This document shows positions 15,401 to 22,727 of a DNA stretch of 64,000 nt, in pieces. A program made the position numbers and the translations under genes. Source of the stretch: Aphelocoma coerulescens (lineage: Eukaryota; Chordata; Aves; Passeriformes; Corvidae). The DNA lies in contig NC_091015.1 of NCBI RefSeq assembly GCF_041296385.1, forward strand, positions 58,346,345-58,410,344, in the 5' to 3' direction. The stretch's first letter is position 1. Each line of letters opens with the position of its first letter. The notes beneath the pieces are model-generated. The model was not told where the DNA came from. It made no database searches and saw only the letters and a program-made list of their open reading frames with translations.

Positions 15401-18400
15401 CAATCTATCCAGGCAACAGTAAGGAACTCAAAGTTTTCCTGAGTGATGCTCTACACCTGCACCACTTGTTAAACATGACAGGCTGGATGCAGAATGTGAA
15501 ACCATTAAACTGCTAAGAACACATAACATGTGAAGCCCATTTCCTGTAGACTTCTGTAGCACTGGCCATACTGGTATATGCTCAACATTATATTGGTCAA
15601 ATTCTTTCATAAAGAATTTATATTCCCAGTACACAAAACACCTTGCAGTAATGGCTTTCACAGTCTGTGAAACAGGACTAAGATTGTTCCCAGTTCCTTA
15701 CACTATTAAATACTGATCACAACAGACATAGGCATAAGATGCATGTACGAGACCTGTGTTGTACAGACAATAACATTTGTTTAAAAATTCAAGAAGAATT
15801 TTCAAAACTCATACAGAATAAAAATAGTGTTAGTGTATTCTTCAGTTAATTATATCTGCCAATGTACATAACACTACAGGTTTCTGACTTCAACTGAGCC
15901 ACTGCAATTTAAGACACAATATACTAAGCCATATCAAAAACGACAATAATCTGCAACAGCAACAGGACTTCCAGTAATAATTGAGTTGAAAGAAATTGCT
16001 TGTAAGGTTAAAAAAAAAAAATTCTGCAGATATTTACTGTGATGGCAGTTTAATCAAGATTAAACAACTTACCAAGTATGTGAAAGGTATACTTAAAAAC
16101 AATAACCAGCCCTGAAAGATCACTGCAACCTATATATTTAAATATACTTCCTTCATTACCTTTGTCTGGTCTCAGCACCTATTTTCACATAGTATCACAA
16201 AGAAAAGGAGACTTTGCATGCTGTCTCCTCTGGACTCAATTTAATTTGTTAACCAAAAGCCACCACTAAAGCCAAGCTGTCTTCCCACATTCCACGATTA
16301 CACTGTCCTCATCTGCCATTAGGATGGAGTAAAGGAGCAAAGCTTGTCAAATGTCCTTGTGAAGCCGGGTGTGCCCAAGCCTTGGCTCGCTGCAAACAGA
16401 CTACTCTTTGTATGTCAACATAACCACAGACAAAATAAGCCAGAGAGGTGTATACCCCTCTTAAATAGGGCTTTTTGTTTGGTTGGTTTTAAACAAGTTC
16501 AGAATTTATATTACCGTTTTCTTTACTATTTTAAGCATGGGATGTTATTTCTTCTTATTGGAGAACTTGAAATTATATTCAAGATTTAAGAGCTCTTTAA
16601 AACTCTGCAGACAAAAAAAATCCCAGAACACAACCACATCAAGTTTTTTAGTTTTATAAATATAAATGGTATAAATATAATGGTATGCATAAAACTAAAT
16701 ATATTGAAATGGTAAATGAAGATGTTAACCACAGAACAGCACCAAACTGTCTTTACAAAACCAGAAAGTAACTGCAGAAGGAAAAGCCACAATGGATGCA
16801 CAACTCAGTTACACACAAAAGATGAGGGTAAACATAAGGTGTAATTTAAAACTAAATTTACAGTAATTTAAACTATCAAGATACAAAGAACACAAGGCAC
16901 AACACAGAGGAGTGTTGTGTTTGGCTGTGCCAGTGAGGAACTACAACTACAGCAGTGAAAGGGGGGGGGGCACATGTCAGCAAGGCAGATCTAGTGCTCA
17001 AAATACAACAATCTCTCATCAAAACAGGTATTATACACTCCTAAATGCTCGTAAAAAACAGCCATCAAATGAGCAGGAAGTCAAGGCTTAAGTTAGAATT
17101 TAACTAAAATATATGTATTTCATAAAGAAACTCAAATATTGTGCCTCCTCCAAAGCATGAGAAAGAAAAATCTCCTTCGAAAGAACATCAAAAAGACCAA
17201 AGATCTGTCTTTGCTCTTCAAGATAAGAACCAGAGTCCTGAACTCACAGCCAGAAACCACAACTGCAACTTTCAGCCCTAAGAGAATTTGAGCATTCAGT
17301 ATAAAACCATGCATTGCCCCACCCCCCCTTCTTTTTCTCCTTTTTTTAAAAGAACTGCAGGAGTTGTTAGCAAAATTAAACCAATTAAACTTGCACCAGT
17401 ATTCTATGTCTCCAGAAAAAGGAAATTAGGTCCAGGCTATCTTTAATATTAGAGGAAGCAAAGAATCCCTTGAAGCTATAATTATACTCAGAACTAAAAA
17501 AAAAAAAAAAAAAAAAGAAGAAAAACACCACTAAATCGAATCTGCTATGACAGAATTTAAGGGGAAACATCTGTACCAAGCTCACCTACATCACCTTCAG
17601 AGCACTCAGATTCTCACAAAACAAAGAAAGCTTGGAAGCAGGCTGGGGTCTTTCCCAGTGAGAAGGGGCACAGTCTATCTCAAATGCTTCTCCAAGAGAA
17701 GCATTTTTCCACTCGGTAGTTGAACAACAGCACACCACACACTTTCAAGCTTTACTGGTCAGTGCTTGTCTAGGAAATGTGGCTGCAACTGAGTCCATTT
17801 CTTCCATAAGAGAAAAGAAGTCCATAGTGACTACTCAGAAAAACAAAGCTGCTAGAAATTACAGAATCACACACAAATCCTAGATTAGTTAGCAGAAGAT
17901 TAAGCCCTCATTTCTTAACAGTTAAATAGTCTACAATGCTCTACTAGGTATTATGGTCTATAAAAAGCCACAAGGAAGTAGAAGTATGCAAAGAGTAGCC
18001 ATGTTCTAATTAGTTCTTCTAACCTTACTTCACCAACAAACCAGTTTTAAACTCTAATTTCAATGAAATTGAATGTTAAGACTGAGTATTGGTCTTAAAT
18101 ACCAACACTGCAAGTTGGAGAGGCAAGGAAATTTTCAGAGGAAACACAAGGCATTTAGGCACTTGTGTATCTCAGCTGCATACTTCAAACTTCTGGATGT
18201 GCAGACAGTTTGACTTTTTAAAATAACTGTGCCTTACAGAAAAATTAAGAGAATATATGTCAGAATATTCTTAAAGAGTAAGAGCAAACTTACTTTCTAG
18301 CAACTGTAACAAATTTAAATGGTCAGACATGGACCAAACATTAATAACTTGTTAGAAATAAGGGAGAATATACATCTGATTGTTTTATTTTCTATAACTT

Positions 18401-20927
18401 ACAGTTAATTCAGACCTTCATCTTATCTCACTTCCACTATAAAAGGAACAAATATTCTCAAGCAATACAATAAAAATGCAGATGTTTTAAGAGAGGAACT
18501 TCTGCACAGGAGGGATATCACTTCATGTTTACATCATTTCATTCAACAGCTCCAGTCTACTGCAACAGCATCCAGCCCAGCTAAGTTCATCTGCTGATGA
18601 TCACCAGCAAAGAGAACAGATCACTGCATATGGAATTGACTCAAAGCTGGTAATTATGCAATTATAAGTGGTTTCCCTTGATTATTCAGAGGGAAAACCT
18701 GAGGTGAAGTTGCATACTATGGATAAATTCATTTATTTATCTGCTGGCACTGAAACAGGGAGGTCCTGCTCAGCCTTCTGGCTTTCTGCAATACTACTTT
18801 TATTTATTTTGCACCAGCTCTGATGTTCATCTCACCCTCCACTGAACTCATTCAAGCTGCTCAGAATGCCATGCCTACATTCTGCCTTCCAGAAAAGGTG
18901 TAAGGATCAGAACTGAAAAGCAGGCTGCCTTCTTTCAGTGCTGCAGAGCAACTGTAAGGGTGAAGTCACACAATGCGGCTGGGCCAAACAGGGATTTTAG
19001 ACAGAAACTAACTATGAGCCTGACTGGCACCTTCAGAAAAGGAAGCTCAATTCCAGCATGCAAGGAAACATAATAGTATGCTTTTCAATTTGGCTAGCAA
19101 AGACCCTCTTTCAGTTCATAGATGCTACAATTTCCCTGACCTTCAAAGGCATAAACACGAGTACCTTCAAAAGCATATAGAGTCATAGACAAAAATAGAG
19201 CTAGAAAGTACAAAGCTACTGTAAAACACAATCAGTAGAGTCAGAGCTTTTACAGCCCAAATACCCAGAGAAGAGCTGATAAGCTCAAAAATCATCTGTA
19301 ATTTATTTCACAAAACTTGCCTTCTCTTAAACAAGGCAGTTGTTAGGCGGGTTTTGAACACCTCTAGAAATGGAGACTCCACATCCTCCCTGGACAACCT
19401 GTTCCCGTGCTCTGTCACCTTTAACATAAAAAATTTCTTCCTCATGTTGAGGTACAACTTCTTGTATTTTAATTTATGGCCACTGCTCCTCGTTCTGTCC
19501 CTGGGCACCACTGAGAAGGGACCAGCACCATCCTCTCAAAACTCGCCTTTGAGATACCTATGTGCACTAATACCATCCTTTCCAGTCTTCTCCAGATTAA
19601 ACAGGCCCAGTTCCTCGTAAGGGAGATAATCCAGACCCCTAATCATCTTTGTGACCCTCCTCTGGACCCTCTCCAGTAGCTCCTTCTCTTTCTTCGCAAT
19701 ACTGCAATCCATAAGTGCTTTAGAGAGATAGGATGATGGAGCTACTAGTCCTAATGCAGGCTTTATGCAGATTACCAGGCAAAAGGCACACATTAATCTT
19801 TTGCTCAGATAAACTACAATAACTCCAGCACCACAGAGGCCCCACTAAACTTTCTGATAGCAAACTAACTGTGTTAAGGAGAAAAAAAGAAAGGATGTGA
19901 TTTTGCAAATACATTAAGACGCTGCTAAACATAGAAAACAAAAGGAAATCATGCTGACAACAAAATACAAAAACAAACCCACACACAAAACTGAACAGGA
20001 AGTGAAAAGAAAGCTGTAATAGCAAAATGTAACACTGAAAAGAAACACCAACTCTCCATGGAAAGCAAAATGGTCTGTCGTGGGTACAAACTGGAAGACG
20101 GGAAATTTACATTAGAAGAAACTTCTTACTGTGAGGGAAGGAAGGCACTGACAAAGGGACTTGCCCAGGCAGGCTGTGGATGCCCCAGCCCTGACACTGC
20201 TCAAGGCCAAGCTGGATATAAGGCCTTGAGCAATCTGGTCTAAGGGGAGGTGTCCCTGCCCGGGGCGGGGGGGGGACAGGGGGGCTGGGACTAGATGATC
20301 TTTACGCTCTCTTCCAACCTCTAATGTTCTGTGGCTTTACAATTTCTACCTACATCTAAGAGCTACTGGCACGACACAAACACTGGGAAGGCAATGTTGA
20401 TGGGGACAAGGCATCCCCCTCCCTCCGCTGCCATCATGTGACACCCCACGACACCTGAGCGGCGCACCCCGGGATGCGGCAGGACACCCGAGCGCCGGAG
20501 CGCCTGCATCCCACAGGCCGTCGGAGCCGGCCCGGCAGCCCCGGCCGCCTTCTCCCGGCAGGAGAGGCCGCCCACACCTGGGCCCGCCCGCACCTGGCTC
20601 CGGCTCCGCCACGCCCAGGGCCCGGAGCTGCCGCCAGGGCCCCGCGGGGAATCAGGGCTGTGGGAGATGGAGGAAGGGGGGGATAGAGGAAGGGGGAGAT
20701 GACGGGGGTGGGGTCCCCTACCTGAGGAGGGTCTCCAGCGCGCTCTCATGCTTGTCGAGCGGGCGGCCGAGCGCGCTCTTGCGGAGCCTGCTGAGCTCCT
20801 CGGCGGCGCGGCAGTGCTCGGCCTGCGCCTCGGCGCCCGGGTAGCTTTGCTGGATGAACTTGCACAGCGGCTTGGCCAAGTCCACCTCCGAGGCCTTCTT
20901 CAGCTGCACCGAGATGAAGTTCGTCAT
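386..20927 (-). CDS. PDCD6IP: PDCD6IP (ALIX), ESCRT-associated Bro1-domain adaptor, coding exons 1-11, 3' end outside window
   Basis: Eleven exons on the minus strand join in frame to about 490 residues that I recognise as ALIX. Family knowledge: ALIX is a cytosolic adaptor whose Bro1 domain binds CHMP4 (ESCRT-III), whose V domain binds YPXL motifs, and whose proline-rich tail binds TSG101, CEP55, ALG-2 and endophilins. It acts in multivesicular body sorting, exosome formation, cytokinetic abscission, membrane repair and retroviral budding. Seen here: the complete Bro1 domain (about residues 1-357) and the start of the V domain (to about 490). CHMP4-contact positions known in human (F199, I212, L216) fall at F198, I211 and L215, and the Src-site tyrosine in DFIYHDRVPDL is Y318; the shift of one reflects one residue fewer near residue 31. 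The start codon at 20927 has a good context (gccATGA) and gives the expected N-terminus MTNFISVQLKK. The rest of the V domain and the proline-rich region are off the left edge. Every junction is GT-AG and phases match, so the gene looks intact. Confidence 0.97.
498..907 (-). other. PDCD6IP: PDCD6IP intron 10
   Basis: A 410-nt AT-rich intron with GT-AG ends. No repeat or RNA gene seen. Confidence 0.9.
908..1085 (-). CDS. PDCD6IP: PDCD6IP coding exon 10
   Basis: A 178-nt exon completing G393 and encoding residues 394-452 in the V domain: VLASLNLPAAIEDVSGDTVP, then QSILNKSKSVIEQGGIQTVD, ending EILDE. Acceptor CTTTTTCAG, donor GAA|GTAAGC. Confidence 0.96.
1086..1754 (-). other. PDCD6IP: PDCD6IP intron 9
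   Basis: A 669-nt intron. An (A/T)-rich run near 1430-1445 is the only low-complexity sequence. Nothing else recognised. Confidence 0.9.
1755..1878 (-). CDS. PDCD6IP: PDCD6IP coding exon 9
   Basis: A 124-nt exon encoding D352 (split codon) to N392 and two bases of G393. It includes LFEKMVPLQVQQSVSVYNQR and KADLVNRSIAQMREATNLAN. This is the Bro1 to V-domain transition, where the V-domain arms begin. Acceptor TAATTGCAG, donor AATGG|GTAAAT. Confidence 0.96.
1879..2617 (-). other. PDCD6IP: PDCD6IP intron 8
   Basis: A 739-nt AT-rich intron. A short CAA/AAC-rich patch lies near 2450-2480. No element recognised. Confidence 0.9.
2618..2840 (-). CDS. PDCD6IP: PDCD6IP coding exon 8
   Basis: A 223-nt exon encoding residues 278-351 plus one base of codon 352. 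It holds KTVASRYDEYINVKDLVDKI and KKDNDFIYHDRVPDLKDL. Y318 matches human Y319, a reported Src phosphorylation site. It covers the end of the Bro1 domain (…VVVPLSQKFT). Acceptor TTTTTTTAG, donor ACTG|GTAAGC. Confidence 0.96.
2841..3664 (-). other. PDCD6IP: PDCD6IP intron 7
   Basis: An 824-nt intron. No repeat family or RNA gene recognised. Confidence 0.9.
3665..3781 (-). CDS. PDCD6IP: PDCD6IP coding exon 7
   Basis: A 117-nt, phase 0-0 exon encoding residues 239-277 (EVFPVLAAKHCIMQANAEYH through FGEEIGRLQ), a long Bro1 helix. Acceptor ATTTCCAG, donor CAG|GTGAGT. As it is a whole number of codons, skipping it would keep the frame. Confidence 0.96.
3782..5495 (-). other. PDCD6IP: PDCD6IP intron 6
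   Basis: A 1.7-kb AT-rich intron. I see no recognisable transposon, RNA gene or extra exon. Confidence 0.9.
5496..5596 (-). CDS. PDCD6IP: PDCD6IP coding exon 6
   Basis: A 101-nt exon completing D205 and encoding residues 206-238: KMKDGIIAKLANQAADYYGD then AYKQCQYKDTLPK. It contains I211 and L215, equivalent to human I212 and L216 of the hydrophobic CHMP4 patch. Acceptor CCCCACAG, donor AAG|GTTAGT. Confidence 0.95.
5597..8797 (-). other. PDCD6IP: PDCD6IP intron 5
   Basis: A 3.2-kb intron. It contains a 14-bp motif repeated at 6300 and 6357 (listed separately). Short open frames here resemble nothing known and lack coding character. Confidence 0.9.
6300..6380. repeat. Twice-repeated 14-bp motif next to a short palindrome
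   Basis: CCTTTTATAAAGGA occurs at 6300-6313 and 6357-6370. The second copy runs directly into the palindrome GGAGGTAACCTCC (6368-6380). Seen directly; function unknown. Confidence 0.6.
8798..8951 (-). CDS. PDCD6IP: PDCD6IP coding exon 5
   Basis: A 154-nt exon encoding residues 154-204 plus one base of codon 205. It includes FASGAFQHIKDTVLSAL and LIMLAQAQEVFFLKATR. F198 matches human F199, a CHMP4-contact residue in the literature. Acceptor TTACTTAG, donor AGAG|GTATAT. Confidence 0.95.
8952..9550 (-). other. PDCD6IP: PDCD6IP intron 4
   Basis: A 599-nt intron holding a TA-type microsatellite near its 5' end (9421-9469) and a poly-A run near 9034-9046. Nothing else seen. Confidence 0.9.
9421..9469. 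repeat. TA/TATG-rich microsatellite
   Basis: About 50 bp of alternating T and A with ATGT interruptions, 80-130 nt downstream of the exon 4 donor (gene sense). Confidence 0.85.
9551..9678 (-). CDS. PDCD6IP: PDCD6IP coding exon 4
   Basis: A 128-nt exon encoding A111 (split codon) to Q153, including LASLGYEKTCVLFNCGALAS and the AAEQNLDNDEGLKAAAKHYQ helix of Bro1. Acceptor TGCCTGCAG, donor CAG|GTACAG. A TA-rich microsatellite begins about 80 nt past the donor in the intron. Confidence 0.96.
9679..12834 (-). other. PDCD6IP: PDCD6IP intron 3
   Basis: A 3.2-kb intron. It has a (CAAA)n patch near 9800-9817 and an AT-rich TATA/ACATA patch at 11820-11885. No transposon or further exon recognised. 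Confidence 0.9.
12835..12904 (-). CDS. PDCD6IP: PDCD6IP coding exon 3
   Basis: A 70-nt exon encoding residues 88-110 (VCVTFTWKDAFDKGSLFGGS then AKL) plus one base of codon 111. Acceptor CTTCCAG, donor G|GTATGTG. It belongs to the Bro1 domain, and the WKDAFDKGSLFGGS motif is near invariant in vertebrate ALIX. Too short to show as a long open frame. Confidence 0.94.
12905..14656 (-). other. PDCD6IP: PDCD6IP intron 2
   Basis: A 1.75-kb AT-rich intron. A 109-codon open frame on the plus strand (13289-13618) has no recognisable domain and I treat it as chance. No repeats recognised. Confidence 0.9.
14657..14711 (-). CDS. PDCD6IP: PDCD6IP coding exon 2
   Basis: A 55-nt exon that completes R69 and encodes residues 70-87 (YYDQLCSIEPKFPFSENQ). 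The acceptor is an uninterrupted run of 18 T followed by GTAG, and the donor is CAG|GTGAGA. It is too short to show as a long open frame; I identified it by family match and by phase (2 to 0). Confidence 0.94.
14716..14733 (-). promoter_or_regulatory. PDCD6IP: Homopolymer polypyrimidine tract of the PDCD6IP exon 2 acceptor
   Basis: In gene sense, 18 consecutive T are followed directly by GTAG and exon 2. Purely homopolymeric acceptor tracts are prone to length change. Role inferred from position. Confidence 0.8.
19305..19720 (-). mobile_element. CR1 LINE fragment (ORF2 C-terminus region), antisense to plus strand
   Basis: The minus-strand translation carries degenerate CR1 ORF2 C-terminal motifs: LERVQRRVTKMIRGLDYL, then in another frame RTRSSGHKLKYKKLYLNMRK and VTEHGNRLSREDVESPFLEV. 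Frame changes between these blocks show it is a dead copy. Same sense as PDCD6IP transcription. Boundaries approximate. Confidence 0.9.
20098..20335 (+). mobile_element. CR1 LINE 3'-end fragment
   Basis: Plus-oriented CR1 3' region: 'TTACTGTGAGGGAAGG', 'CAGGCTGTGGATGCCCCAG', then the usual 'GGTGTCCCTGCCC' and 'GATGATCTTTACGCTCTCTT' segments before a short tail. It ends within about 120 bp of the PDCD6IP CpG island. Confidence 0.88.
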
Positions 20928-21180
20928 GGCCGACTCTGCCGCCGGGCGGGCAGAGCCGCCACCGCCCCTCACCGCAACCCCGAGCTCCCCTTCCCGGTCC
21001 GCCGCCGCCGCGCTTCCGGGAGCGCCGCGCACGCGCGCGCCCTGTCCCGCCTCCCGCGCCGCTGTCCCGGCACCGCCCCCGGGAGCGAGGGGATGTGGGA
21101 GAGGAGCCTGAGGGGAGCGCGCAGCTGCGCAAAGCGTGGGGCCGAGTTCTGCCCCTCGAAAGGCGGGCTCACGGGTCATC
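20450..21180 (-). promoter_or_regulatory. PDCD6IP: CpG-island promoter of PDCD6IP
   Basis: About 730 bp of GC- and CpG-rich sequence spans exon 1 and its upstream side, against an AT-rich background. An ETS-family core (CCGGAAGCG in gene sense, 21011-21019) and a CGCGCACGCGCG stretch (about 21024-21040, NRF1-like and possibly Z-forming) lie 85-115 nt upstream of the ATG. No TATA box is evident, as expected for a housekeeping gene. The transcription start is not determinable from sequence alone; I place it between about 20,930 and 21,120. Confidence 0.85.
20722..20927 (-). CDS. PDCD6IP: PDCD6IP coding exon 1
   Basis: Encodes residues 1-68 plus two bases of codon 69: start MTNFISVQLKKASEVDLAKP, end HESALETLLR. 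The donor is AG|GTAGGG. The exon lies inside the CpG island. It forms the N-terminal part of the Bro1 domain. The reading frame stays open upstream of this ATG to two ATGs at 21182/21179, but family knowledge favours 20927. Confidence 0.96.
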
Positions 21181-21234
21181 AAAACTTTACGCTATTTACA
21201 CATATTAACCAAGGCGTCAGCGTCTACTGGTTCT

Positions 21235-21455
21235 AAATTAAATAACTTTGTTATTAATTAGTACTCAAATTCCTATTTGCTAGTTATAGCTACCGCTTCT
21301 AGTGCTAATTAATCCGCAGGCGCGGTTCTTCCCTCCATTTGAGTCTGGGGTCTGCTGAGTTCTGCTGGCTTCACTCGTGGTGGCTCTTGTCCGGACAGAC
21401 TGTTTTGGGATTAGCCTCTCTTATCCTCAAAACAAAAGGTTAGACAAGCGTGCAA
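21235..21455. other. Intergenic AT-rich stretch upstream of PDCD6IP
   Basis: A sharp drop from the CpG island to AT-rich sequence with several TTAATTA-type motifs. Nothing else recognised. Confidence 0.6.
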
Positions 21456-21735
21456 ACAGAATGACAGGATCGTTAGGATTGGAAGGGAGACCATCTAGTT
21501 CAGCCCTCCTGCCAAGGCAGAGTCACTTAGGGTAGGTGACATAGGACCATGTCCAGGTGGGTGTGAAATGTCTCCAGAGGAGAGACTCCATGACCTCTCT
21601 GGGCAGCCCGTTCAGTGCTCTGCCACCCTTTATGTGAAGTTCTTCCTCCTGTTGACATGAAACTTCCTGTGTTTTAGTTTATGGCAATTGCTCCTCACTC
21701 TCTTGCTGGGCACCACCAAAAAGAGTTTGGCTCAC
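21456..21735 (-). mobile_element. CR1 LINE 3'-end fragment (minus orientation)
   Basis: Reverse-complement CR1: 'GGATCGTTAGGATTGGAAGG', 'ATCTAGTTCAGCCCTCCTGCC', 'GAGACTCCATGACCTCTCTG', 'CAGCCCGTTCAGTGCTCTG', 'TTTATGGCAATTGCTCCTC'. The 3' end faces left. Boundaries approximate. Confidence 0.88.
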
Positions 21736-21928
21736 GTATGATGCTCACAATGCAATTAATTAATCATACCTGTCCAGCTACAGCTACTAATTAACAACTT
21801 CAAAAAAGTACAAAATTTAATTCAATCCTCTATTCAAACCTTGAGGGACTCAAATCTTGAGGGGCTCAGTATCATTCCCCCCTTTAAGGCTATGAGATGC
21901 CAGGTTCGGTATCCCTGGGACAGCTGCC

Positions 21929-22722
21929 TGAGGGGAGAAGGGCATGGTGCTCCCCAGATAAACCCCTGGGTGTCGGAGGGTCAGCACAGCTGGTGGGACC
22001 CCAGGAAGGCAGCGACCTCGAGCACTCAAGATGTGACCATGAAGCTCAGCTGTGGCAAGAGGAAACCTCACCAGCTGGGAACACAAGCTGTGACACAGTG
22101 GTGAAAGCGGTGGCCGTGAGAAAGGTGTGCAGCAGGCAGGGGTGTAATGCCTTACAGGGTCCTGATCTCCTACCCTAAGGGTTGCTGCTGAAGAAGGGGC
22201 AGTCAATAACTAACTCATGTAAGCACAAGTTAACTATTGGGAGACAGCAATGTTAGTTCAGACAGAAGATGTTAATTACAAAGCCTGAGAAGCCGAATTC
22301 ACCCTAATCTTGTCAAGATAGAGGGGACAAGGATCATCTCAGAGATTGCTGAATCATCCCTCAAAGGACTACGCATGCTCAGGGAGAAAGGTGAAAAGTT
22401 CACTGCGAGGATGACTACTGGCCTTCATCAGAAAGACCCCCGAGGAAGAGGAGAGGCCTTCCTCAGCGCGACCACCAGGACACACAGCGCATGCGTGGCC
22501 CATATGCTAATAACTTCCGAGAAATAATTTGTTTAACCACACCTGTCCCAAGGAATGTGATGAATATTCATAATTTAACCCTTAATACTGTGTTGTAGAG
22601 AGCACCAGGTGTGTGTGTTTGGAGGAGCGATTCCCACACACCCGGCGCGCCGAATAAAGCAAATACCCGCTTCTCTGACTCTGTCTCTGAAGTGTCTCCT
22701 GGCCCGGTTGCGGCACGATTCA
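21929..22722 (+). mobile_element. Probable solo LTR of an endogenous retrovirus
   Basis: A GC-richer block ends in an LTR-like U3-R-U5 arrangement: a TATA-poor promoter region, AATAAA at 22652-22657, then about 65 bp of pyrimidine-rich sequence. One set of candidate ends is TGA...TCA flanked by the 5-bp direct repeat CTGCC (21924-21928 and 22723-22727). The 3' part (about 22,250-22,714) is the more convincing LTR; the 5' limit is uncertain and a shorter element (about 465 bp) is possible. No gag, pol or env remains were seen nearby, so it would be a recombined solo LTR. It lies about 1 kb upstream of PDCD6IP, in opposite orientation, and contains a GCGCATGCG (NRF1-type) motif near 22488-22496. 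Confidence 0.55.
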
Positions 22723-22727
22723 CTGCC

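Larger units (their letters stand above)
14712..20721 (-). other. PDCD6IP: PDCD6IP intron 1
   Basis: A 6-kb first intron. The acceptor end carries an 18-nt T run (gene sense). It also contains poly-A/T runs near 16010-16020 and 17497-17516, a poly-G run near 16962-16971, and two CR1 fragments in opposite orientations close to the promoter (about 19.3-19.72 and 20.1-20.33 kb). Between 14.8 and 19.2 kb I recognise no repeat family. Confidence 0.9.

Noticed and set aside
20346..21236. Several 70-160-codon frames on both strands across the PDCD6IP island
   Set aside because: Shadow frames of exon 1 and the CpG island. Only the frame giving MTNFISVQL is the real gene.
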